A DNA stretch of 39,271 bases from Desulfosporosinus sp. Lineage in GTDB: Bacteria; Bacillota; Desulfitobacteriia; Desulfitobacteriales; Desulfitobacteriaceae. Positions 26,940 through 34,916 of the stretch are shown here, in pieces (position 1 is the stretch's first letter; the number at the start of each line of letters is the position of its first letter). Where the stretch lies: assembly GCA_031292095.1 (NCBI GenBank), contig JARLHU010000192.1:1-39271 (forward strand), written 5' to 3'. The notes beneath the pieces were generated by a model. It saw nothing but the letters and a program-made list of their open reading frames with translations. It was not told where the DNA came from and made no database searches. A program made the translations under genes and the position numbers.

Positions 26940-27773
26940 GTGCACTTCGTAGTCTGCCTAAAACAAGTTCCGGATACTTCTGAAGTTCGAATTGATCCGA
27001 TCACGAACACCCTCATGCGGGAGGGCGTACCTTCTATTATTAATCCGTACGACGCCCATGGCTTGGAAGAAGCGATTCGCCTAAAAAATAAAGTCGGAGG
27101 AAAAGTAACCATCGTGAGTATGGGACCTCCGCAAGCCAAAGAAGCTCTGAAAAAGGCCATGTCGTTTGGGGCTGATCGCGCAATTCTCTTGAGCGATCGT
27201 GCTTTTGGTGGCTCAGACTCTTTAGCGACGGCTTACATTCTCTCCTCTGCACTTCGCAAGATTCATGAAACCGAGCCGATTGACCTCGTCTTTACCGGGA
27301 AAGAAGCAATTGACGGTGATACCGCCCAGACGGGTCCCGGCATTGCCCAGCGCCTCGGCTTTCCTCAATTGACGTATGCTATAAAAATTAAAGAGCTCAC
27401 AGACACAACAGTAACTGTCGTACGTAAGACTGAGAGTGGCCGCCAGATTGTACAAGCTCAGTTACCTGCACTCCTTACGGTAGAAAAAGAGCTTAATGAT
27501 TTAAGTTACGCTTCCCTCCCTAATATGATGAAAGCGGCCGCGTATGAGCCAGAAGTGTGGAATTTTCAATCCCTTCCGTTTGATATTACGCAGATGGGCT
27601 TAAAGGGGTCGCCGACCAGTGTCTCTAGGATTTTTGCTCCACCCGGCCGCACAGGTGGAGAAATTATCGATGGAATGAAAGACCCTAAAGGTGCGGCCGC
27701 CTCCGTTGCCCAAAAAATCTTCCAACAAAATATTCTCATGGTTAATCCTCTTGCGAAGGGAGGTAAACACTAA
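26940..27773 (+). CDS. fixA: FixA, electron-transfer flavoprotein beta subunit
   Basis: FixA pairs with FixB in an electron-bifurcating flavoprotein that takes electrons from NADH and sends one to quinone and one to ferredoxin. The 277-residue protein has the ETF-beta pattern: HFVVCLKQVPDT at the start, IINPYDAHGLEEAIRLK near 37-53, and the AMP/FAD-binding GKEAIDGDTAQTGPGIAQRL near 120-139. The GTG start is preceded by GAGAGGGGGA. Its TAA overlaps the ATG of fixB by one base, and the four fix genes run without a terminator. Confidence 0.95.
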   Translation: MHFVVCLKQVPDTSEVRIDPITNTLMREGVPSIINPYDAHGLEEAIRLKNKVGGKVTIVSMGPPQAKEALKKAMSFGADRAILLSDRAFGGSDSLATAYILSSALRKIHETEPIDLVFTGKEAIDGDTAQTGPGIAQRLGFPQLTYAIKIKELTDTTVTVVRKTESGRQIVQAQLPALLTVEKELNDLSYASLPNMMKAAAYEPEVWNFQSLPFDITQMGLKGSPTSVSRIFAPPGRTGGEIIDGMKDPKGAAASVAQKIFQQNILMVNPLAKGGKH

Positions 27774-29104
27774 TGACTGTTGTTATTGACAAGACAAAAT
27801 GTATCGGTTGCGGAGCCTGTGTCATGGAATGTTCACTTGAAGCTCTGGACCTGGTTGATGGGCTCGCCGTGGTGGACGTGAAAAAGTGTAAGGACTTGGG
27901 CAATTGCCTAAAGGTGTGCCCGACAAATGCCCTTTCTTTACCGAATCAACCCAACAAACCCCAAGAGGAACTGGCGCCTGAGGCTGGATCGAAATTTAAT
28001 TTACAAGATCCCCTGCCCGAGTCGGTCAAGGACTACGCTCAAGGTAATGAGAAAAAAACGATTCGCGCCAAAGAAGCGCTCGTTGCCGGTGGAACTGTCT
28101 GGAGCGGCGTCTGGGTTATTATTGAATACAACAACGGCAAGGTCGCCCCAGTGGGCTGGGAATTACTGGGCGAAGGCCGCAAGCTAGCCGATGCCATAGG
28201 GTGTGGACTCTGTGCAGTAGTCACTGGCTATCAGGTCGATAGCGTGATTCCGGAAGCCTTTGCTTATGGGGCCGAGAAAGTCTATGTCATCGATCACCCC
28301 GTACTTAAAGACTACCGCACGGAACCTTATGCGGAAGCTATGACCAGTCTCGTCAGAAAATACCAGCCGGAAATTATCTTAATGGGTGCCACCTCGATGG
28401 GACGAGATGTTTTCCCAGCCGTAGCCACTAAAATGCAAACCGGATTAACCGCTGACTGTACGGTTTTGGGTATAGATCCTAGCACGAAACTTTTACAACA
28501 AACCCGTCCTGCCTTTGGCGGAAATATAATGGCGACGATTCTTTGCCGTACGAGCCGTCCGCAAATGTCGACCGTCCGTCCCAGAGTTATGGAGATGCCA
28601 GAGCGTGTCGAGGGGCGCACTGGGGAAGTAGTTCGTGAAGAATACAGTTTCACCGAAAGTGATTTTCGAACGAAAGTTCTTGAGTTTATCCCCTCCGATG
28701 CCAAGAGTGCCTTCTTGGACAAGGCAGAAATTATCGTGGCAGTCGGTCTAGGTCTTGGCGCGAAAAGAAACTTGGCTCTGGCGGAAGAATTAGCGGACGT
28801 TTTAGGAGCCACCTTAGCAGGAACTCGAGGTGCCGTGGAGGCAGGTTGGCTAACCCATGATCAACAAGTCGGACAATCCGGAGTGACGGTTCGTCCTAAA
28901 GTCTATATCGCCATAGGGATATCCGGTGCGATTCAACATTTAGTGGGGATGGAAACCTCTGACTTTATTATCGCCATTAACAACGATCCGGAAGCTTCTA
29001 TCTTAAAAGTTGCCAATTATGGTATTGTGGGAGATCTATTCCAAATAGTACCTGCGTTGACCGCAGAGTTTAAGAAACGCCTTCAGCACGGCGTAGCAAA
29101 TTAA
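27773..29104 (+). CDS. fixB: FixB, electron-transfer flavoprotein alpha subunit with an N-terminal ferredoxin domain
   Basis: A 443-residue ETF-alpha carrying an extra ferredoxin domain of about 55 residues. The first cluster motif is complete (C10, C13, C16, C20 in KCIGCGACVMEC). The second has C39, C45 and C49 but Leu42 in the second position, so it may hold a [3Fe-4S] or a differently ligated cluster. After a linker, the ETF-alpha FAD part includes GATSMGRDVFPAVATKMQTG and, near the end, IGISGAIQHLVGMETSDFI. The fused ferredoxin could carry electrons to or from the bifurcating flavin. The start overlaps fixA as TAATG, giving translational coupling. Confidence 0.94.
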   Translation: MTVVIDKTKCIGCGACVMECSLEALDLVDGLAVVDVKKCKDLGNCLKVCPTNALSLPNQPNKPQEELAPEAGSKFNLQDPLPESVKDYAQGNEKKTIRAKEALVAGGTVWSGVWVIIEYNNGKVAPVGWELLGEGRKLADAIGCGLCAVVTGYQVDSVIPEAFAYGAEKVYVIDHPVLKDYRTEPYAEAMTSLVRKYQPEIILMGATSMGRDVFPAVATKMQTGLTADCTVLGIDPSTKLLQQTRPAFGGNIMATILCRTSRPQMSTVRPRVMEMPERVEGRTGEVVREEYSFTESDFRTKVLEFIPSDAKSAFLDKAEIIVAVGLGLGAKRNLALAEELADVLGATLAGTRGAVEAGWLTHDQQVGQSGVTVRPKVYIAIGISGAIQHLVGMETSDFIIAINNDPEASILKVANYGIVGDLFQIVPALTAEFKKRLQHGVAN

Positions 29105-29116
29105 GGAGGGGCAAAC

Positions 29117-30409
29117 ATGGAAAACTTTGATGTGATCATCGTCGGAGGCGGTCCTGCTGGCCTGTCTGCTGCGATAAGTGCTGCCAAGGCTGGTATGAAA
29201 ACAGTCGTGATTGAACGCGGTGACTATCCTGGAACCAAGAATGTCATGGGAGGTATACTTTATACAAAAGCTACCGACATGATAGTTCCGGAGTTTTGGA
29301 AAGAAGCCCCTTTGGAAAGACCCATTATCGAGCAACGGATCGCCATGTTAAGCGGCGATGAGAGTATCCTGGCTGGTTATCGTGATCCTGCCTGGGGAGT
29401 AGAACCCTATAATGCGCATTCCGTGTTCCGGGTCAAGTTCGATCGTTGGCTGGCTGAGCAAGCTGAAAAAGCTGGAGTTATGATCATTACCGAAACGTTA
29501 GTAGAAGATCTCCTTTATCAAAGTAACAATGTGGTCGGAGTTCGTACTGGACGCGCTGAAGGGGATCTGGGCGGGAAAGTAGTAATCTTAGCGGAAGGTG
29601 TTAATAACTTCTTAGCGGTTAAAGCAGGACTTGCTAAACCCTTAAAACCTGCCTCGGTCGCCGTGACGGTCAAAGAAGTCATCGCCTTACCTAAAGAAAA
29701 GATCGAAGATCGTTTCTGTCTTGAAGAAGGTCAAGGGGCTACTATAGAATTATATGGAGATTCCACAGCAGGGTTAATGGGCGTAGGGTTTATTTATACC
29801 AATAAAGAATCCATCTCCATTGGTGTGGGAGCTATTCTTGAACCGCTGATACGCAATCATTGGACACCCAATGACCTGCTGGAGAATTTAAAATCAAAGC
29901 CTTATGTCAAACGACTGCTTCAAGGCGGAGAAACAAAGGAATATTTGGCCCATCTAATCCCTGAAGGTGGCTATAAGCAAGTCCCGAAACTTCATCGTCA
30001 AGGCGTGCTGGTGGTTGGGGATACAGCGATGCTGATGAATTCGTTGAACAGAGAAGGTTCAAACCTAGCCATGATCTCGGGTAAAATTGCTGGTGAAGTG
30101 GCCGCTGAATCGATTAAATCGGGTGATGTTAGTGACCAAGCGATGACGGTTTACGAAACCCGCCTGAGGGATTCCTTCGTACTGAAAGACCTTCATCATT
30201 ATCGTCATATGGCTAGTTTCTTTGAAGATAATCCACACCTCTTAAAAACCTATCCTAAACTATTTTCTAAAGCTATTAAGATGTATCTAACAGCTGATGG
30301 GACCCCCAAGAAGGACCGTCAAAAAGAAATCATCAAGATGGCCTTAGAAAATCGCTCGATCGCCGGCTTAATAAAGGATGTTTATGGGGCATGGAGGGCG
30401 TTGTTATGA
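29117..30409 (+). CDS. fixC: FixC, ETF:quinone-type flavoprotein oxidoreductase
   Basis: A 430-residue FAD protein, related to ETF-ubiquinone oxidoreductase, that passes electrons from FixAB to quinone. FAD binding is shown by GGGPAGLSAAISAAK near residue 12 and VVGDTAMLMNSLNREGSNLA near 294-313. It lacks a built-in ferredoxin domain, which is supplied by FixX. AAGGAGGGG precedes the ATG. Its stop overlaps the fixX start (ATGA), so FixC and FixX are made together. Confidence 0.95.
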   Translation: MENFDVIIVGGGPAGLSAAISAAKAGMKTVVIERGDYPGTKNVMGGILYTKATDMIVPEFWKEAPLERPIIEQRIAMLSGDESILAGYRDPAWGVEPYNAHSVFRVKFDRWLAEQAEKAGVMIITETLVEDLLYQSNNVVGVRTGRAEGDLGGKVVILAEGVNNFLAVKAGLAKPLKPASVAVTVKEVIALPKEKIEDRFCLEEGQGATIELYGDSTAGLMGVGFIYTNKESISIGVGAILEPLIRNHWTPNDLLENLKSKPYVKRLLQGGETKEYLAHLIPEGGYKQVPKLHRQGVLVVGDTAMLMNSLNREGSNLAMISGKIAGEVAAESIKSGDVSDQAMTVYETRLRDSFVLKDLHHYRHMASFFEDNPHLLKTYPKLFSKAIKMYLTADGTPKKDRQKEIIKMALENRSIAGLIKDVYGAWRALL

Positions 30410-30687
30410 AATTAGATGATAAGCTTTTTTTGGTACGCTTTAATACCGATAAGTTAAATCACATTAAGATCATTGATCCGAATGTCTGCTTGAAAAAGTG
30501 TCAAGACAAACCCTGCACGCGGTTTTGCCCGGCCCATGTTTATGATTGGGATGAAGAAGAAAAACGCATTTCGGTGGGCTATGAAGGATGCTTGGAGTGT
30601 GGCACCTGTCTGATTGGTTGTCCGTTTGACAACATTGACTGGAAGTACCCTAGAGGTGGGTTTGGGGTTTCATGGAAAAACGGCTAA
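30406..30687 (+). CDS. fixX: FixX, ferredoxin-like partner of FixC
   Basis: A 93-residue protein with two cysteine motifs: C28, C32, C37, C41 and C62, C65, C68, C72; the second is a regular [4Fe-4S] motif (CLECGTCLIGCP). It bridges FixC to the quinone. The in-frame ATG at 30391 has no ribosome site and lies inside fixC; GGAGGG at 30393-30398 is 7 bases before the ATG at 30406, which is the chosen start and gives MKLDDKLFLVRF. Confidence 0.95.
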   Translation: MKLDDKLFLVRFNTDKLNHIKIIDPNVCLKKCQDKPCTRFCPAHVYDWDEEEKRISVGYEGCLECGTCLIGCPFDNIDWKYPRGGFGVSWKNG

Positions 30688-30745
30688 ATCATAGTTAATG
30701 TGCATTTACTGGCGTTTTACGTTAGAGAATAATTTCATGATAGAA

Positions 30746-30774
30746 AAGGCCGAGGCAGCTGCCTCGGTCTTCTT
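30746..30774 (+). terminator. Terminator after fixX
   Basis: A GC-rich palindrome GGCCGAGGCAG/CTGCCTCGGTC, centred between 30758 and 30759, is followed by TTCTTAATTT. The stem is very stable and the T content modest; it marks the end of the fix operon. Confidence 0.75.
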
Positions 30775-30813
30775 AATTTCAAAGTCTACTTTTGCCAGGT
30801 CTGTAAAGTTCCT

Positions 30814-30842
30814 TTGACAGTCATATATCTTGTAGGTAGAAT
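30814..30842 (+). promoter_or_regulatory. Sigma-A promoter of larEBC
   Basis: A consensus TTGACA (30814-30819) and TAGAAT (30837-30842) are 17 bases apart, 28 bases ahead of the larE start. The lar genes therefore have their own promoter after the fix terminator. Confidence 0.8.
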
Positions 30843-30869
30843 GGAGAGGAAGGAAGGGATCAAGCAATC

Positions 30870-31700
30870 ATGGACAAGATACTACTGGAAGAAATTTATG
30901 AAAAAGAAGCACAACTCATTAAACGGATAAAATCCTTCAACAAGGTCTTAGTAGCCTTTTCTGGCGGCGTGGATTCTACTTATCTATTAGCCGTCGCTTT
31001 TCAGGTCTTAGGTCGAAATTGTCACGCTGTTTTTGCGAGTGGGCCGATGATTTCTTCACAAGAGGAAAAGGATGCTCTGGCTCTAGCGGAACATTATAAT
31101 TTTCCATTAGAAGTGATTGGCATAGATGTCTTAGCAATAAAAGAGTTTCGCGATAATCTGCCGAATCGTTGCTATTTTTGCAAAAAGAAACTATTTGAGT
31201 TATTTTTAGAGTTAAACCAACGAACAGAAAAGGGGACAGTTATCGAGGGTACAAATGCTTCTGACGCCCAGGACTATCGTCCGGGGCGGATAGCCCTTCA
31301 AGAGTTGGGAATTATAAGCCCGCTGCTAGAAGTAGGCCTTACCAAAGCAGAAATTCGTGTTTTATCGGAGCGACGGAATCTACCAACCTGGAATAAGCCC
31401 TCGATGGCATGTCTGGCCTCGCGAGTTCCTTTTGGTGATCCGATCACGGCAGAACTACTGCAACGTATTGCGCAGGCCGAAACTATACTTCACCAGAAAG
31501 GCTACGCAGAATGCCGGGTCAGGGTACACGGGGATATAGCTCGTATCGAGATTCCCAAAGACGACTTTTCTAAATTTGTCCAGGAATGTTCAGAAATCAC
31601 GATCCCCATGTTAACGTTGGGTTTTCGGTTTATCACCCTAGACTTAAGTGGGCTATGTTCCGGAAGCTTAAATCCTATCCTACAGGAGGCTTCATTATGA
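30870..31700 (+). CDS. larE: LarE, ATP-dependent sulfur insertase for the nickel-pincer cofactor
   Basis: LarE activates the cofactor precursor with ATP and turns its two carboxylates into thiocarboxylates. The PP-loop is VAFSGGVDSTYL at residues 28-39. C181 in SMACLASRVPFG sits at the position of the sacrificial sulfur-donor Cys of Lactobacillus LarE; NRCYFCKKKLFE at 99-110 adds two more Cys (C101, C104), so a [4Fe-4S] type LarE with three Cys, known in some species, is also possible. The gene has a ribosome site GAGAGGAAGGA and its stop overlaps larB (ATGA). Confidence 0.94.
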   Translation: MDKILLEEIYEKEAQLIKRIKSFNKVLVAFSGGVDSTYLLAVAFQVLGRNCHAVFASGPMISSQEEKDALALAEHYNFPLEVIGIDVLAIKEFRDNLPNRCYFCKKKLFELFLELNQRTEKGTVIEGTNASDAQDYRPGRIALQELGIISPLLEVGLTKAEIRVLSERRNLPTWNKPSMACLASRVPFGDPITAELLQRIAQAETILHQKGYAECRVRVHGDIARIEIPKDDFSKFVQECSEITIPMLTLGFRFITLDLSGLCSGSLNPILQEASL

Positions 31701-32458
31701 ATGAAGAGACAATCAAAGCCTTGCTGGAATCCGTGCAGCAGGGCACATGTTCCCCGAGTGAGGCATTACTCCAGTTAAAAGATCTTCCCTATGAAGATCT
31801 AGGGTTTGCACGTTTAGATCATCACCGTGCGCTGCGCACAGGACAGTCAGAAGTAATTTTTTGCCAGGGAAAACAAACTGACCAGATTATTTCCATCTTA
31901 ACTCACTTGGCTGCTAAGGCCCAGAATGTGTTGGCAACTCGTCTTGATCCTGAAAATGCAGAAAAGATCTTACCCCATTTCCCTAATGCTGAATATGATC
32001 TCCAAGCCCGCTGTCTACTTCTTCGACCCTTATCTGAGCCTACCATATCTGGCAGGATCCTAATTATGACGGCTGGAACGTCAGATTTGCCTGTGGCGAG
32101 AGAAGCTTGGCTGACCGCGCGTTACATGGGACACGAAGTGGATACCCTCTTTGACGTCGGAGTGGCAGGGATACACCGTCTGCTTGGACAGAGAGACCTT
32201 ATGGATCGTGCAGAAGTGCTGATTGTTGTTGCTGGAATGGAAGGTGCCTTAGCGAGTGTTGTTGGAGGCTTAGTCGAACAACCGGTTATCGCAGTACCGA
32301 CCAGTGTAGGCTATGGTGCCCACTTTCAGGGCCTCGCTGCCTTACTCAGCATGTTAAACAGTTGTGCCTCCGGGGTCGGAGTTGTAAACATTGATAATGG
32401 CTTTGGGGCAGCATCTTTAGCTTCTGCGATTGTACGGCGTATAGCAAGAGAAAAATAG
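31697..32458 (+). CDS. larB: LarB, nicotinic acid adenine dinucleotide carboxylase/hydrolase
   Basis: LarB carboxylates the nicotinate ring and cleaves the phosphoanhydride to start nickel-pincer cofactor synthesis. The 253-residue protein has a PurE-like core, recognised from ILIMTAGTSDLPVAREA, VIAVPTSVGYGAHFQGLAAL and the closing VVNIDNGFGAASLASAI. An upstream in-frame ATG at 31586 lies within larE; CAGGAGG at 31683-31689 is 7 bases ahead of the ATG at 31697, and the resulting N-terminus MNEETIKALLESVQQG fits the family. It overlaps larE by 4 bases and is coupled to it. Confidence 0.95.
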   Translation: MNEETIKALLESVQQGTCSPSEALLQLKDLPYEDLGFARLDHHRALRTGQSEVIFCQGKQTDQIISILTHLAAKAQNVLATRLDPENAEKILPHFPNAEYDLQARCLLLRPLSEPTISGRILIMTAGTSDLPVAREAWLTARYMGHEVDTLFDVGVAGIHRLLGQRDLMDRAEVLIVVAGMEGALASVVGGLVEQPVIAVPTSVGYGAHFQGLAALLSMLNSCASGVGVVNIDNGFGAASLASAIVRRIAREK

Positions 32459-32473
32459 GGAGGAACATTTCTC

Positions 32474-33292
32474 ATGAGAGTTTTATTTTGGGATACGTTT
32501 GCTGGCATTAGCGGTGATATGGCCCTCGGATCATTAATTGCTTTAGGCGCTGATCCGGAGTTCATAGTGAATCAACTCCACACGATGGGATTAACTGAAT
32601 TTGTGCTCGATGTTCGATCACGCCAAGTCCATGGAATTCAAGCGACTGACATCGATGTCATTCTTTCGGAAAAGAATAGGGACCCTGCACAACCCTCCCA
32701 AAACCATGACACGGTGCATGACCAGACTAAAGACCATGGTCATAAACATGAGCACGTGCATGAGCAGAACCTTGAGCACAAGCATCATGACCGCCGTCTC
32801 CCGGATATTCAAAAGATGATTCTAAGTGGGACTTTGTCCGAACGCTCTCAAAAGCACGCCCTTCAAGTCTTTAATGTGTTAGCTGAGGCAGAAGCCCACG
32901 TTCACGGGACAACTCTTGATCAAGTTCATTTTCACGAAGTGGGGGCTGTGGATTCTCTTGTGGATATTGTTGGAACCTGTATTGCTTTGGACCAACTAGA
33001 CATCGACTCGATTCAGGTCTCTACGCTACCATGGTCAACTGGTTTTGTGCGTTGTGCCCATGGAACCTTGCCTTTACCCGCACCGGCGACACTGATGCTT
33101 TTGCGGGGCTATAAATTCCGTGAATCAGGCATCACAGGCGAACTTATTACCCCAACCGGTGCTGCGCTGATTCGGGCTTTAGCCCAACAATCAGCTTTTC
33201 CGGAGATGACTTTGCTTAACGTTGGGTATGGCTCTGGAAAAAATGATTACGGCGTTCCAAGTTTGTTGCGAGGGGTCTTAGGGGAGATATAA
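32474..33292 (+). CDS. larC: LarC N-terminal part (LarC1) of the nickel-insertion protein, without LarC2
   Basis: LarC inserts nickel into the pincer cofactor. Full-length LarC is about 400-430 residues, made of LarC1 and LarC2 parts; in Lactobacillus they are joined by a programmed frameshift. Here the protein has 272 residues: the FAGISGDMALGSLIALG start, a His-rich stretch (ten His between residues 78 and 105) likely to bind nickel, and TPTGAALIRALA near 215. It stops after YGVPSLLRGVLGEI, exactly at the domain boundary. The next gene is a rhomboid on the same strand 15 bases later, with no LarC2-like frame between or around it. The CTP-binding C-terminal domain is thus absent in cis. Confidence 0.9.
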   Translation: MRVLFWDTFAGISGDMALGSLIALGADPEFIVNQLHTMGLTEFVLDVRSRQVHGIQATDIDVILSEKNRDPAQPSQNHDTVHDQTKDHGHKHEHVHEQNLEHKHHDRRLPDIQKMILSGTLSERSQKHALQVFNVLAEAEAHVHGTTLDQVHFHEVGAVDSLVDIVGTCIALDQLDIDSIQVSTLPWSTGFVRCAHGTLPLPAPATLMLLRGYKFRESGITGELITPTGAALIRALAQQSAFPEMTLLNVGYGSGKNDYGVPSLLRGVLGEI

Positions 33293-33307
33293 AGCAGAGG
33301 TGAAAAT

Positions 33308-34273
33308 ATGTTCGAACAAATCATTAATAACCTCAGTCAAACTGGATGGAAGCTTGTTAAATTAGAAATAAACTGGGTTTGCGCAACGCATGGCTCGCAG
33401 AAACGTGGCCTTTTGTTCGGTAATTTCAGTGAACTTCCGCAAGAGTTTAAGCCCTGGCTTCGTGACTTTGCTGATAGTTCACAGTGGGATGTTATTGTTT
33501 TTTGCCCTGAAGGGATAGATTCTTCACATCTGAAACAACGCAGTTACCCTGGTATCCAGCTTTGGTACTGGGATACACAACAGGGTAATCTATTTCCGTT
33601 TCCGCCCACCAAAGATCAATTGATTCCTCGCTGGTTAAGGCAACTCGCCAGCGGAAAGTCTGTTTCTCTGGGGAGTGATTCCCAAGCAGAAAAACATTTC
33701 GTGCCTTTTCTTACGTATACTTTTCTGGGCATAAACCTGGTTGTTTTTCTACTTATGGTTTTTGCCGGATTAAGTCTGTTTCCAAATGATATTTCAGCAG
33801 CGGTCGATCAACGGGTGCTTATCGAGTTTGGAGCTAAAGTTAACTCCTTGATTCAAGCGGGGCAAGTCTGGCGTTTACTGGCAAGTACCTTTATTCATAT
33901 TGGCATCATCCACCTTGTCTTTAATCTTTATGCCTTGTGGGCCTTAGGTCCAGTAACCGAGGAAAGTTTTGGGCATCGCCAGTTTCTGATGATTTATATC
34001 CTTAGTGGGCTCGGTGGGTCGATAGCCAGCTTTTTATTTTCAACCGCTCTTTCTGCAGGGGCCTCAGGCTCAATTTTCGGTCTTTTAGGTGCCTTACTAT
34101 ATTATAGTTATAAACGTCCCTCCCTTTGGAAATCAGGCTTGGGGATGAATCTTGTGATTATCATTATAGTAAACTTTGGATTTGGCCTCAGCCAACCAGG
34201 AATTGATAACTATGCGCATCTGGGTGGGTTGCTTACAGGAACGCTTTCTAGTGTTTTTTTGGGAAAAGAATAG
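33308..34273 (+). CDS. Rhomboid-family intramembrane serine protease
   Basis: A 321-residue protein with an N-terminal soluble domain of about 130 residues and a rhomboid core of about six membrane segments. The catalytic Ser is S253 in GASGSIFG and the His is H304 in NYAHLGG; N206 in HLVFNLYALWALG matches the oxyanion Asn. The soluble part contains WDVIVFCPEGID and resembles the extended N-terminus of B. subtilis GluP. AGAGGTG precedes the ATG. It starts 15 bases after larC, so it may be the last gene of the lar transcript; whether that link is functional is unknown. Confidence 0.93.
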   Translation: MFEQIINNLSQTGWKLVKLEINWVCATHGSQKRGLLFGNFSELPQEFKPWLRDFADSSQWDVIVFCPEGIDSSHLKQRSYPGIQLWYWDTQQGNLFPFPPTKDQLIPRWLRQLASGKSVSLGSDSQAEKHFVPFLTYTFLGINLVVFLLMVFAGLSLFPNDISAAVDQRVLIEFGAKVNSLIQAGQVWRLLASTFIHIGIIHLVFNLYALWALGPVTEESFGHRQFLMIYILSGLGGSIASFLFSTALSAGASGSIFGLLGALLYYSYKRPSLWKSGLGMNLVIIIIVNFGFGLSQPGIDNYAHLGGLLTGTLSSVFLGKE

Positions 34274-34381
34274 TTTTTATGATGCAAACAGTAAAGAATT
34301 ATTGATCTAAGGTGTTCCATAGTTTCATAATAATACCTCTTTTGAGTAGGCATATTTTCACCCCCTTAAGGGACAAAATAC

Positions 34382-34457
34382 AATTAAGAGCTTGCGGTTT
34401 CTTAGCAAGGTGGCTATTAGCAATGCCATCGTTAGTTAAGAAAACGTGAGCTCTTTA
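34382..34457. other. Highly self-complementary spacer segment
   Basis: In the 643-base spacer 34274-34916 the stretch 34382-34457 folds on itself: AAGAGCT/AGCTCTT outside, GTTTCTTA with TAAGAAAAC inside it, and GGTGGC/GCCATC in the centre. It lacks a promoter or T-run that I can support. The rest of the spacer holds a further hairpin, the 55-aa minus-strand gene and the next promoter. Confidence 0.3.
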
Positions 34458-34506
34458 TCATTTCAAGATCAGATTCTCAAGTTATTGTAACCCATAAAAA
34501 GAACCG

Positions 34507-34541
34507 GTGAACGCCAACTTTTATAAAAGTTGGCGTCTCAC
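34507..34541. terminator. Hairpin between the rhomboid gene and the small minus-strand gene
   Basis: ACGCCAACTTT (34511-34521) and AAAGTTGGCGT (34526-34536) are exact complements with a TATA loop, extended by GTGA/TCAC. No T-run follows on +; on - a TTCTTTTTA comes about 12 bases later, so it may end the small minus-strand gene. Confidence 0.45.
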
Positions 34542-34593
34542 TGATTGGAAGAAAATAGGAAATAGGTTATAATATAGAAAAAGCAATGATAAG

Positions 34594-34761
34594 TTAAGTA
34601 TTCGTTTTTTGTGCAGTGCGGTGAATCTCAATAAAAAACTCGCTTACTTCTTCGGGGGTTGGAATATGTTGATCAACGTGACCCAACTCTTTAGTAACAA
34701 CGGCAAAGGCATTTAACCAAGCCATCGTAATTCTAGTGGCTATTTCTTGAGGGCTATTCAT
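34594..34761 (-). CDS. Small protein of 55 residues, unknown function
   Basis: A short frame too small for most gene callers. It encodes MNSPQEIATRITMAWLNAFA and ends HRTAQKTNT. It has AGGGAG set 9 bases before the ATG and a TTGACA box on the minus strand at 34818-34823. The composition is ordinary for a soluble helical protein, with no cysteines and no membrane segment. The length and the mix of residues recall small conserved spore-former proteins, but I do not recognise a family. It is the only supported gene in the 34274-34916 spacer. Confidence 0.65.
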   Translation of the reverse strand: MNSPQEIATRITMAWLNAFAVVTKELGHVDQHIPTPEEVSEFFIEIHRTAQKTNT

Positions 34762-34793
34762 ATCTTGAAGCTCCCTTCTTATTTTATTGTTAG

Positions 34794-34823
34794 TGTATGA
34801 TTTATAAGTGCAAATCGTGTCAA
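34794..34823 (-). promoter_or_regulatory. Possible promoter of the 55-aa gene
   Basis: On the minus strand TTGACA (34823-34818) is followed after 18 bases by CATACA, a weak -10. The -35 is perfect, the -10 poor. Confidence 0.4.
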
Positions 34824-34882
34824 GTTAAGGCTTATTCACGTCTAACCATAGAGATAAAAGGACTAGGAACCATGCCTCTAAA

Positions 34883-34891
34883 TGCTATAAT
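34883..34891 (+). promoter_or_regulatory. Extended -10 promoter of the PBP gene
   Basis: TGCTATAAT is a perfect extended -10 element (TGN plus TATAAT). It lies 25 bases before the GTG start, giving a very short leader. No clear -35 box was seen. Confidence 0.6.
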
Positions 34892-34916
34892 GTAAAAGGA
34901 GAAAAGAGGGGATGCT

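Noticed and set aside
33230..33310. A programmed frameshift at the end of larC, as in Lactobacillus
   Set aside because: No LarC2-like sequence follows in any frame; the next bases start the rhomboid gene.
34210..34353. Minus-strand frame of 47 residues with a good AAGGGGG ribosome site, overlapping the end of the rhomboid gene
   Set aside because: The last third lies antisense to the conserved rhomboid end, the composition is odd (YYYE, CLHH), and the G-run belongs to the palindrome CCCTTAAGGG. Not convincing without conservation.
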